64,000 nucleotides of DNA from Nevskia sp. (GTDB lineage Bacteria; Pseudomonadota; Gammaproteobacteria; Nevskiales; Nevskiaceae): positions 1 through 64,000 of the forward strand of contig JALNYU010000019.1 in assembly GCA_023229645.1 (NCBI GenBank), given 5' to 3'. The notes under the pieces were generated by a model. It was not told the origin of the DNA and did not search any database. It saw only the letters and a program-made list of their open reading frames with translations. How positions within the stretch are numbered: position 1 is the first letter of the stretch; each line of letters begins with the position of its first letter. Made by a program: the position numbers and the translations under genes. Of the stretch, positions 40,901-48,407 are shown piece by piece.

Positions 40901-42310
40901 GTCGCCTTCGACGCCACCGCGGCCAAAATTGCTAGCCTGCGCGTTGCCGGATGCTTCGTCGAAACCGTTGTCGTACCACCAATCGTGCAGCCAGTTATTG
41001 ACATAGAACTGGGTGACGATTGCGGCATTACGCTGGGTGGCGGTGGACGGATCGGCGTCCGGCACATAAGCGTAATCGAACGTATTCGAGCCGTTTACCG
41101 TCGCGCGTTGGTCGGCTGAGTTGGCGGTAAAGCCATCCGGGGCGACCAAATCGACATAAGCGTCAACGTTATTACCGGTGGTGACCGTCGCGCCCGCAGG
41201 CAGCCAAGGATCGTTAGTCGAGATCGGGCCGTTGCCGAGCGTAACTAAGTTAGTAGGCGCAGCGACACGCGGGATGAAACGGTTGGTTGCTGTGGCGGAT
41301 GTCGGGTCAAGATCGTTACCTAGCGGGCTATCAAATGGCTGATGCGTGCCGTTGGCGTCGGCGTAGGTGCGATAAGTGAAGTCGTAATCAATTTGGTCTT
41401 TGCGGAACAGGACCTTATTGTTTGTTGCGGAGACCACATAGCCGTAGGCGTAGGCGTCTGCCCCGTCTACTGATTGACCGCTTACTTCGACGTAGTACGA
41501 CGGAATGTATTTACCATCGAGGTAATAAAAAATCTTCTTGCTACGTTGTTCGCCTTGCGGACGGATCTCACCAGCGTTTGCGGCGGCCGAATAAACCGTG
41601 TAGCCGTTGGCGCTACGCTTAACCGAAAACGCCGAAGTTGAAATATTTTGCTTGCTGAAATCGGCAAAGGCGGTGGCCAATGCCTGTTCCGGCGCCGAGC
41701 TGAAGCCATCAACTGTGCGGGCGGCTGTCGCTGTTTTCCCACGGCGGGTTACCACAGTGCCAGTAGCGTCTTCGGCGGCGAAATAGCCTGAGGTCGCGAT
41801 CAATTTCAGATTGCGGTCTATCATGACATTCATCTGCCGGCCGAACACTTCATAGCCGTCTTTCATCTGCTGGAAGCGGGCGATGATTGGGCCTTTGCCG
41901 GTGTTGTGCATCTCAATCAGCTTCGCGCTGGAAACCGTATTTTTTCCGACCTTGAGGTTGCCTGCTTGGGCTAACAGATATTGACGAGCGGCGGACTCAT
42001 GGATATCAGCACTTTTTAGTGGCGCAACAAGGGCAGGTTTGATATCGGTCGCCGCCCAAAGGAATGTTGATGCGCCTAAGGTTGAGTCGAAATGTGATGG
42101 GTAGCCTGCGAGTGACGGCTGCGGTTTGGCCGGCAATACAAATGAGGCTGACCGAACTTTATGCGCGGTATTGGCCGCGAACTTTTGCGACTGCAGCAGC
42201 GTCGTAGGGGAACTCAATACTGCATTGTAATTTTCAACGTGTGATTGCGCCGCCATAGCGCTGGATGCACCCAGCGCAGCAGCGAACACACCGATTAAGT
42301 GTTTTCTCAT
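37982..42310 (-). CDS. M36 (fungalysin) metalloprotease with PA and PKD-like domains and GlyGly-CTERM-like tail
   Basis: Large secreted zinc protease (1442 aa). Order: signal peptide (MRKHLIGVFAAALGASSAMA); FTP-type propeptide (AAEDATGTVVTRRG region); M36 catalytic domain with zinc motif IIAHEWFHTTSNRLVG near residue 655 and downstream MGEGWSDFSS (third ligand Glu); an inserted PA domain (GNIVLIDRGTCSFQTK, AGATAVILAN); a jelly-roll region with carbohydrate-binding-like character (~residues 1070-1220); two PKD/Ig-like repeats beginning AGADQ (~1235-1410); and a C-terminal SGGGAFGAL, hydrophobic helix and RRRRR. That tail matches the GlyGly-CTERM signal cut by rhombosortase in bacteria with type II secretion. 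The gene is monocistronic with a strong terminator. Confidence 0.92.
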   Translation of the reverse strand: MRKHLIGVFAAALGASSAMAAQSHVENYNAVLSSPTTLLQSQKFAANTAHKVRSASFVLPAKPQPSLAGYPSHFDSTLGASTFLWAATDIKPALVAPLKSADIHESAARQYLLAQAGNLKVGKNTVSSAKLIEMHNTGKGPIIARFQQMKDGYEVFGRQMNVMIDRNLKLIATSGYFAAEDATGTVVTRRGKTATAARTVDGFSSAPEQALATAFADFSKQNISTSAFSVKRSANGYTVYSAAANAGEIRPQGEQRSKKIFYYLDGKYIPSYYVEVSGQSVDGADAYAYGYVVSATNNKVLFRKDQIDYDFTYRTYADANGTHQPFDSPLGNDLDPTSATATNRFIPRVAAPTNLVTLGNGPISTNDPWLPAGATVTTGNNVDAYVDLVAPDGFTANSADQRATVNGSNTFDYAYVPDADPSTATQRNAAIVTQFYVNNWLHDWWYDNGFDEASGNAQASNFGRGGVEGDELRAEGQDNSGRNNANESTPADGGHPRQQMFLFDGPLNGEVTINSPTGIGTLAFNTAGFGPTTFDVTGNVVASAPQNGCTPFTNGGAVTGNIVLIDRGTCSFQTKTVNAQNAGATAVILANNAAGAAPGLGADATQPAATIGTLSVSQADGVTIRTALGGGAVNARLRRSPSTDIDGTVDIQIIAHEWFHTTSNRLVGNANGLSSQQGRGMGEGWSDFSSLILSVRPEDRQVAGNESFQGIYPVAYYATQDNYFGIRRAPYSTNLAVFPMTFRHISDGVALPTTAPLAFGQAGTTNSEVHNTGEIWCNTLWEIYASLLNDPRYSFAQAQDRMKSYVIEGLKMTPNAPTVLEARDGILAAARATDAGDFNLIATAFAKRGMGVGAISPNRASATNANAVEDFTAVAGRLSVTNAALDFTYANGAEGFIDNDGVLDPGETALLTLTVVSNGTADITTPVVANLSSNGDVTFGNGGQIRFPASPTAPITFGSTVVGTATVRLNSANQTAQPLTLTLTFPSSGPTGSSVFEPTPVTFNLIVNYDVQPNALPSDDFEQPLTSVRDWGATLIGSGSNWALTPAAGLVGTTGTGWFALDNAGSTDVRLATPTLQTGNNFSIAFDHYFAFEFAGIDNSTTPPTNVGFDGGVIEISTDGGTTWTDAVEAGGQFTTGTGYNGVLLALSPDGVVVPGDDDVGHPGFVNNNGSINVRALEHVVLSFGDAFAGQAVKLRFREATDTGGAVLGWFVDNVSFTGVANLPFSALVPEDGVVENQVPVADAGADQVRAVGATVTLDGTASTDDVAVTSYAWTQISGPAVALTGANTAQPTFTASTGGTLVFQLTAQDVRAASSTDTVTVTVLANPVANAGADQTVRRGATVTLDGSASTVATGGTLSYAWTQVSGPTVALSSATAAQPSFSATSTGTAVFQLTVTDARTEATSSDSVSITVNKSGGGAFGALMFIPGLFALLLRRRRRA

Positions 42311-42981
42311 TAATGCCCACTCCCAAATTCTTCGTAGAACGAATTGGCCCCCGACAATTCAGTTGGCGGAGGCCGAGCCTGTTGCTTTAGTTGAACAGCT
42401 TTAGAGTCAGGTAATGAGCCCTGACACATCCTGACGCCGACCGAACGCTTATCAATGTTCTGTCAGCTAAGCAGGTAGGGTAAAAGCTCAATATTCCGAG
42501 AGTAGGCCTGTTCTCATAGGGCTGCAAGTAACTGAACAGAATGGCCTTATTATCAAGTTTGCGAGCAGTTGATTTTTTCTTGAAATAGGGTTTCTGTAAT
42601 GGTGCAGGTCAACGTTAAGTAATTATTTCAATTAGCTTTCATGTTTGCACAATATGTGTGCGGAGCATCGGGAATCGTTGCAGCGGGTAAAAAATTCTGG
42701 CCATTTGATTGGGCGGTCCCAGTATAAATGAACGTTGCGCGCGCAATTTGACTAGGCATTCCTCATGTGTCTAGGAACGCGACAGCCTACGGGCTGTTGG
42801 CCGGCATTCAAAGTAGGCTTGCGACGCTTTCGAAATGTTGCCGCTTGTTCTCGGAATATCGCCGTAATTGAATGCCCTGATTCAAGCCGGTTTCCGCCTG
42901 CTTACCAGCCAAGTAATGTATCGGGGTGCAAGGCGATTGCGGCACACGCTCAGTGCGCCATAACTGGAACAGAAACAATAA
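42311..42981. other. 671-bp intergenic gap between divergent protease and sirtuin genes
   Basis: No convincing gene; a frame at 42765-43133 overlaps the sirtuin start in another frame and has no family features. The gap is AT-rich in 42530-42700. The only regular element noted is a 12-bp palindrome TTGCGCGCGCAA at 42735-42746. Promoters for both neighbouring genes are presumed here but not identified. Confidence 0.5.
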
Positions 42982-43791
42982 ATGACCTTAGAAATTGCCG
43001 ATCTCGATGCTGTTCATGCTCTGGCCTGGGACCTGCGGCGCGCGCGCCGTGTACTCGTCATCACCGGTGCGGGGATGTCGGCCGATTCCGGCGTACCGAC
43101 TTATCGTGGCTTCGGTGGTTTGTACAACGGTGAAAAGACCGAAGATGGCGTGGCAATCGAAGTCGCCCTCTCCGGACCAATGCTGCGCAGCAAGCCTGCT
43201 GTGTGTTGGAAATATCTTGGTGAAATTGAGCGCGGGGCCCGCGGCCGGAAGCCGCACGCCGGCCACTACGCACTTACGCAATTGGCGACGCTATTTGAGT
43301 CGTTCACCGTGCTGACGCAAAACGTTGACGATTTCCACGGCAGCACTGGACAGGCGGACGTCATCGAGATGCACGGCAATTTGTACGCGCTATCGTGCAT
43401 GTCTTGCGCTTACGAAACGCACGTATCTGATTACGATGGCATGGCGATTCCGCCGATTTGCCCCGATTGCGGCGGCGTTATTCGGCCAGGGGTTGTGTTA
43501 TTTGGCGAATCTCTGCCGCAGGCGGCGGTTTTGCGTCTGGAGCAAGTGCTCAGCGATGGCGTTGATATTGTCGTTAGCATCGGCACCACCAGCGTCTTTC
43601 CGTATATCGCCGGCCCGGTCATTAGCGCCGCACGGTCGGGTCGGCCGACTGCTGAAATTAATCCGGGGACGAGTGAAGTGTCACACCTCGTTCGCCATCG
43701 AATTCGGGCGTGTGCCGCGCCGGTCCTCGAATATCTGCTAGCGCTGTTAATGGCGCCTGCCCTGGATGAGCCGACAATTGGGGCGGCTTGA
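42982..43791 (+). CDS. Sir2-family NAD-dependent protein deacylase
   Basis: Sirtuin that removes acyl groups from lysine using NAD+. The Rossmann NAD motif VITGAGMSADSGVPTYRG, the TQNVDDFH loop, catalytic His in IEMHGNLY, and two pairs of zinc Cys (CMSC and CPDC) are present, followed by RPGVVLFGESLP and SIGTTSVFPYIAGP. The zinc site is complete. The 'ALSCMSCAYE' spacing and GTTS motif fit a bacterial class III/U-like sirtuin; deacetylase versus desuccinylase activity is not decided. Length 269 aa. It is divergent from the metalloprotease. Confidence 0.93.
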   Translation: MTLEIADLDAVHALAWDLRRARRVLVITGAGMSADSGVPTYRGFGGLYNGEKTEDGVAIEVALSGPMLRSKPAVCWKYLGEIERGARGRKPHAGHYALTQLATLFESFTVLTQNVDDFHGSTGQADVIEMHGNLYALSCMSCAYETHVSDYDGMAIPPICPDCGGVIRPGVVLFGESLPQAAVLRLEQVLSDGVDIVVSIGTTSVFPYIAGPVISAARSGRPTAEINPGTSEVSHLVRHRIRACAAPVLEYLLALLMAPALDEPTIGAA

Positions 43792-43961
43792 ATGCCAGTT
43801 GTTTGCGCGACACTGCAATGACGTCGTGCGTATCGGTGATTTTAATTCTGCGGCGAAGCAGCTTGTCTGCTGCCGGTTCATTCAAAATCAGCTAATTTTA
43901 AATTTATGATTCAGTCGTCACAGTCATCTGAATACGACGTGTTTTTCAATAGGAGCTTTCT

Positions 43962-44837
43962 ATGCATCCAGAAGCAACCGCATTTGTCCGACCAAGCGAG
44001 TTTAGTCGGCGCAGCTTCGTCATGACGGCACTCGCCAGTGGTTTCGCTTTGGCGGTACAGCCGGTGAACGCGCAAGCCGTTGTAACAACCTCGGTGGATG
44101 GCTTGCTCGCGGGCGAAGTCAAGATCCCGGTTTCGGACGGCATGATGCCGGCGTATCGGGCGCAGCCCGAAGGCGGCAAAAACTTGCCTACGGTGCTGGT
44201 GGTTCAAGAAATTTTTGGCGTGCATGAGCACATCAAGGATATTTGCCGGCGTTTAGCACAACTGGGCTACCTCGCAATCGCGCCGGAGTTATATGCCCGC
44301 CAAGGCGATGCCAGTGGCTATTCCGATATTCAGAAACTGATTGGCGACGTGGTATCGAAAGTGCCAGACGCGCAGGTGATGAGCGATCTCGATGCGACGT
44401 CCGACTGGGCCGGTCAAAATGGTGGCGATGCCACGAAGCTCGCCGTTACCGGCTTTTGCTGGGGGGGCCGCATTGTTTGGCTGTATGCCGCGCATAACCC
44501 AGTTATTAAAGCCGGGGTGGCCTGGTACGGCGGCTTGATCCGACCCTCGTCAACGCTAACACCGAAACATCCGTTTGATCTCGTCGACGACTTGAAGGCG
44601 CCCGTTCTAGGGCTTTACGGGGCAATGGATACGGGAATTCCCGTCGACAGCGTCGAAAAGATGCAGGCGGCCCTCAAAGCATCGAAAAATCCGGCTGCGC
44701 AAGCCTCGGAAATTGTGCTTTATCCCGATACGCCGCACGGTTTCCACGCTGACTACCGGCCGAGCTACCGCGAAAAGCAGGCAAAAGACGGCTGGGTGCG
44801 TCTGCAGGAGTGGTTTCATCGGAATGGTCTGAAGTAA
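43962..44837 (+). CDS. Tat-exported dienelactone hydrolase family protein
   Basis: Alpha/beta hydrolase of the dienelactone hydrolase family. The N-terminus carries a twin-arginine signal (SRRSFVMTALASGFALAV), so the folded protein is exported. The Cys nucleophile lies in TGFCWGGR (near residue 167), the Asp in GLYGAMDTGIP, and the His in DTPHGFHADY, a complete Cys-Asp-His triad. YLAIAPELYARQGD is another family segment. True substrate unknown; many such enzymes hydrolyse lactones or esters. It is followed by a bidirectional terminator shared with the HiPIP gene. Confidence 0.92.
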   Translation: MHPEATAFVRPSEFSRRSFVMTALASGFALAVQPVNAQAVVTTSVDGLLAGEVKIPVSDGMMPAYRAQPEGGKNLPTVLVVQEIFGVHEHIKDICRRLAQLGYLAIAPELYARQGDASGYSDIQKLIGDVVSKVPDAQVMSDLDATSDWAGQNGGDATKLAVTGFCWGGRIVWLYAAHNPVIKAGVAWYGGLIRPSSTLTPKHPFDLVDDLKAPVLGLYGAMDTGIPVDSVEKMQAALKASKNPAAQASEIVLYPDTPHGFHADYRPSYREKQAKDGWVRLQEWFHRNGLK

Positions 44838-44890
44838 CCAATTTTCGGTGCCACGGCGGCGCATTTATATGGCGCGCCAGAAAATGAAAA

Positions 44891-44923
44891 CGCCCAGTCT
44901 GTTATTGCAGACTGGGCGTTTTT
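44891..44923. terminator. Bidirectional intrinsic terminator
   Basis: An 11-bp perfect stem (44891-44901 and 44908-44918) with a 6-base loop, TTTTT at 44919-44923 on the plus strand and AAAA before it for the minus strand. It serves both the dienelactone hydrolase gene and the convergent HiPIP gene. Confidence 0.93.
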
Positions 44924-44975
44924 ACTGATATTGCGCCGTTGCCAGCGCTTTAATCAGCAAGCCGACTTAATTCAA

Positions 44976-45311
44976 TTAGCCAGCCTTGGTGTAGCTCGCG
45001 CACCAGCCGCGTGCACTGACTGATTTGCCAGGGAACACGCCGCAGGGACCAAACGCCGAACCCGGCTTGCCTTGGAACAGCACGCAGCTGGCGCAGGTGC
45101 TGCCGGCTTTAAAGGTCGGTGCAGTTTTAGCATCAAGCTTTGACGCATCAGCAACATAGTTCAAAGCCTTCGCCGTCGGGTCGTCCGGCGACACGTGCGG
45201 CAGCTCTGCGTCCGCTGCGAGCGCACGCTGATTAACCAGTGCAGCAGGGATGGCAGCAAGCGCGGCCATGGCGAGAAACTTACGGCGGCTAGCGGACGGC
45301 AAACTTGACAT
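44976..45311 (-). CDS. High-potential iron-sulfur protein (HiPIP)
   Basis: Small periplasmic 4Fe-4S electron carrier with a high redox potential. It has a Tat signal (SRRKFLAMAALAAIPAAL), as expected for a protein exported with its cluster. Four cluster Cys occur as CASC, GPCGVFPG and GWCASYTK with normal HiPIP spacing; the conserved aromatic after the last Cys is Tyr. Length 111 aa. It likely passes electrons between a bc1-type complex and a terminal oxidase or reductase. A Fur-like sequence lies about 190 bp upstream of its start. Confidence 0.95.
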   Translation of the reverse strand: MSSLPSASRRKFLAMAALAAIPAALVNQRALAADAELPHVSPDDPTAKALNYVADASKLDAKTAPTFKAGSTCASCVLFQGKPGSAFGPCGVFPGKSVSARGWCASYTKAG

Positions 45312-45845
45312 GGAACGCTCCAGAGAAAATTACGTGATAAAGCCTATCCAAATTTCATGCCGACAATATGACAAAGCGACGTGGTGACGTAACGACTTAT
45401 CAATTAATTTGCCAGCGCAGTAAATTTGCCCGAGGTGGTCACAGTCTGCAAGTGCTTAATTCAAAAGCGCTGCTAAGATGAATCGGAAAATAAATTTTAA
45501 ATAAGATAAATTCTCATTTGCATTTGACTGTTGGGTCGGTAAAAGCTCGCAAAATTCTCGTTATTTACGATAAATATCGCCGATTCGGCTCTGCCTAAGA
45601 ATCTGGCGCACTGCGCTGCGTCCGCTGCAGATATCACGCCATACGGCATAGGATTGATATGGATCAGAGGCGCTTGATCGATTTCAGCGCAAATTCGGCT
45701 GGTACCGGCGATTTAGCGTTATCGATTGCGGTTCTGAGGATCCGCAGACATCGGCTTTCCTCAGGGCGGCACACGTATATTTTTACTTTTGACAAGGCTG
45801 GGTAGGCACCACAGACTCGTCAGGCTTATTAATGAGGAATTCGGC
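45312..45845. other. 534-bp intergenic gap between HiPIP and the cupin gene
   Basis: No gene seen. The central part (45480-45570) is very AT-rich. A Fur-like element at 45500-45521 is listed separately. Promoters for the divergent genes are presumed to lie here. A TTG at 45789 in the cupin frame is not accepted as start. Confidence 0.5.
45500..45521. promoter_or_regulatory. Possible Fur box
   Basis: On the minus strand the segment reads GCAAATGAGAATTTATCTT and continues into ATT. Counting by eye, 11 of 19 positions match the classical Fur consensus, with the first half strong and the second weak. It lies ~190 bp upstream of the HiPIP start and ~325 bp upstream of the cupin gene. This is a candidate only. 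Confidence 0.3.
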
Positions 45846-46808
45846 ATGCTCGAAAGCAGGGTGGGTACCACTGAAATTGCAGGATCAGGGTTATCGACCG
45901 TAGTGCCGCCTGAATTACCGATTTTGACCGACCCAGCGGGGCAATTCGCTCGGAATTACAACCGGTCCAGCTTCATGTTTCAGCACGGCTTAAAAGATCA
46001 TCCTTTATTTGCGCTGCCGAGCCTGGTTGCGTTATCGCAGCGGCTACCCGCGCATCCTGATTTTGCCTATTGGTCTAATGGCCGCGTCGCGGTAACCGAT
46101 CCCTGGGAGAAGGGGATGTCGGAGCGCTATTCTTTACAGGATACGATCACCAATATCGCTGATAACAACTCCATCGTCATTCTCAAGCACACCGAGCAAG
46201 ATCCAGTCTTTGGGCCGGTACTACAGGCGCTGCTTTCGAAGTTCGTTGAATTTTCCGGTGCCCAGATGCGCGATGACGTCATCGTTGGTGAGTCTTTGGT
46301 GCTGATTACGTCGCCGAATCGCGTAACTCCTTACCACTTTGATGCTGAGTTAAATTATCTCGTGCAGGTGGCGGGTGACAAAACGTTTAATGTCTTTGAC
46401 CATACGACGACAACGCAGGTCAGCGACGAAGAATACGAGGCTTACTTTTCCGGCTCGCCAAGCAGCGCAGTCTATACCGACGCCCGCCAAAAAGCGGCGA
46501 CGGTTTACGACCTGCGTGCGGGTAGCGGGGTGCATATTCCGGTGGCAGCGCCACACTGGGTGAAAAATGGCAACGATGTCTCGATTGCGTTGAGCATCAA
46601 TTACGAACTCAAGTCGGTTGCGCGCCGGGCGCAGGCGTATTGGTTAAACCACCGCCTGCGGCGCATTGGGATTAAGCCGACGCCGCCAGGGGTTTCGCCT
46701 TGGCGCGACGCCTGCAAACGCGCATCCGCGAATGGTTTATCGACGATACGCGGTTTAATCCGACCCGCTACAAAAGCGCCGCCGTATCAAACGTGGCGCC
46801 CCAGCTGA
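45846..46808 (+). CDS. Cupin-like (Cupin_8/JmjC-type) putative Fe(II)/2-oxoglutarate oxygenase
   Basis: A 320-residue protein whose centre resembles cupin_8/JmjC-like oxygenases. The probable iron ligands are HFD in TPYHFDAELNYLVQVAGDK and the later His in GSGVHIPVAAPHWVKNG. The Lys in AGDKTFNVFD sits where 2-oxoglutarate is bound in relatives. ATG 45846 is chosen over TTG 45789 because GAGGA lies 8 bases upstream. It is followed 123 bp later by the flippase gene, same strand, facing the NRPS-PKS locus. Hydroxylation of an amino acid or peptide-bound substrate is plausible but is inference. Confidence 0.75.
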   Translation: MLESRVGTTEIAGSGLSTVVPPELPILTDPAGQFARNYNRSSFMFQHGLKDHPLFALPSLVALSQRLPAHPDFAYWSNGRVAVTDPWEKGMSERYSLQDTITNIADNNSIVILKHTEQDPVFGPVLQALLSKFVEFSGAQMRDDVIVGESLVLITSPNRVTPYHFDAELNYLVQVAGDKTFNVFDHTTTTQVSDEEYEAYFSGSPSSAVYTDARQKAATVYDLRAGSGVHIPVAAPHWVKNGNDVSIALSINYELKSVARRAQAYWLNHRLRRIGIKPTPPGVSPWRDACKRASANGLSTIRGLIRPATKAPPYQTWRPS

Positions 46809-46931
46809 AAATATCGTTTACCGATTGGGGGCACAGTGGTGAAAGAAGATGTGGCGCAGCCTGCGGGTGAGGATGTCATTCATTTCAGTGTATCTGACAC
46901 AGCACACGCAAATTTTTAGCGGCGCTCAAGC

Positions 46932-48407
46932 GTGAGGCTGCCCAATTTATCGCCCACGGCCTGGGTAACAGTCCAAAACCTCTTTACGCAGATGTTTGGG
47001 CTGGCGTTGTTCGCGGTGCAGGCGCCATTGTTGGGGCCACGTACATTCGGTCTCATCACGATCGTCATGGTCTTCGTCGGATTCTGCGAATTCGTACTCG
47101 AAATTGCGTCGACCGAAGGATTGGTTTCGGTACGCGACATTGACGAGCGGCACTACGCCACGATGACCACGGCGAACGCCGCCGCCGCCGCAGTACTTGG
47201 CATCGCCGTTTTTTTTGCAGCGGACTGGATCGCCGCGCTCTTCTCGGAGCCAGAGTTGGCAGCGGTGCTGCGCTGGATGGCGGTTTTGCCGCTGATCTCA
47301 GCATTGCTCAGCGCGCCAAACGCCGCGACACGCCGAGCGATGCAATTTCGGCCGCTCGCGATACGGTCCGTTGTCAGCATCGCCGTCGGCGGGACCGTCG
47401 GCCTTGTATTGGCGTTCTTGCACTACGGCGTGTGGGCGTTGGTGGCGCAGGCCATCGTGCAGCGGCTGCTGAATGTTGGAATTCTTTGGGCAATCGTCCC
47501 GATTCGCTTTCGGCTCGGCTTTTCGTTGCCGCACTTCCGTGAACTCATGCGGTACGCCGGGCCGATGTTGGTGTCGCAAACCATGACCTGGTCTGCTGGC
47601 CAAATTCCACGGTTCTTGCTCGGCTTCTACCTCGGCGCCGGGGAGCTAGGTCTATTTAGCCTGGCGTCGCGGCTAAATGAGATTTTGCTGCAGCTGACGT
47701 TGTCACCGCGCTACGCGGTCGCGCGCATGGAAATGCAGCGCCACATCGACGATCCGGCAGGTCTGGAGTATTCAGTTAAGCATCTTCTGCAAAATATGGC
47801 CGTGCTGTGCTTTCCAATGTGCATCGGCGGCGCCGCGCTGATGCCCGTACTGTTTAGCGTTTGGCTAGATGCCCGCTGGTTGCCGGGTATTTTTACGGCG
47901 CAGATCATGTTGTTGATGTGCTTGCCTTACGTGACCCACTATGGTCTCAGCGCCGCGCTATTGGGCATCAACAAGCAGTCTGCAATTGCCGTGAACTCGG
48001 CAGTGCAAACTGCGGTGACGGTGCTGGTCGTGGCTGTGTTTGCACCGCTGGGCTTAAACGCTGCAGTGTCGGCGATCGCCTTGCGGCCTTTTGCAACGGC
48101 GCCGTTGCCGATGTTTTATGTCCGTCGCTACGGCGGACTTTCGCCGCGCGGCATTGTTAGCGCCCAACTGCCTCTGCTCGCGGCAGCGCTGGTTATGGGG
48201 GCGGTTGTCGCTGGACTGTCGTACCTGTGCAAAGCACGCTTGCCCGATCTCGTCACGCTGCCATTACTGGTTGTCGTCGGCATTGGTATTTACAGCGCAC
48301 TGTTGTGCAAGTTCCTGCCGGCGCTGGCGGCGCCGTATCTGCAGCGCGCCACCAAAATTTTGCGGCGTTTAGGTTACTCGCGGTCAGCCGATGGTGGTGC
48401 GGGATAG
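46932..48407 (+). CDS. Wzx/MATE-like oligosaccharide flippase family protein
   Basis: Polytopic inner-membrane protein (491 aa, about 12-14 helices) of the MVF/polysaccharide-flippase group, which moves lipid-linked or amphipathic molecules to the periplasm. Typical features are the first helix pair (LGPRTFGLITIVMVFVGF) and LGAGELGLFSLASRLNEIL in the middle. GTG start at 46932, without a strong ribosome site. Lying at the edge of an NRPS-PKS locus and convergent with its last gene (34-bp overlap), it may export the product or a precursor; it may equally serve glycans. No glycosyltransferases are adjacent, which makes a glycan role less obvious. Confidence 0.82.
   Translation: MRLPNLSPTAWVTVQNLFTQMFGLALFAVQAPLLGPRTFGLITIVMVFVGFCEFVLEIASTEGLVSVRDIDERHYATMTTANAAAAAVLGIAVFFAADWIAALFSEPELAAVLRWMAVLPLISALLSAPNAATRRAMQFRPLAIRSVVSIAVGGTVGLVLAFLHYGVWALVAQAIVQRLLNVGILWAIVPIRFRLGFSLPHFRELMRYAGPMLVSQTMTWSAGQIPRFLLGFYLGAGELGLFSLASRLNEILLQLTLSPRYAVARMEMQRHIDDPAGLEYSVKHLLQNMAVLCFPMCIGGAALMPVLFSVWLDARWLPGIFTAQIMLLMCLPYVTHYGLSAALLGINKQSAIAVNSAVQTAVTVLVVAVFAPLGLNAAVSAIALRPFATAPLPMFYVRRYGGLSPRGIVSAQLPLLAAALVMGAVVAGLSYLCKARLPDLVTLPLLVVVGIGIYSALLCKFLPALAAPYLQRATKILRRLGYSRSADGGAG

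Noticed and set aside
42765..43133. 122-codon frame upstream of the sirtuin
   Set aside because: It overlaps the sirtuin N-terminus in another frame and has no recognisable features.
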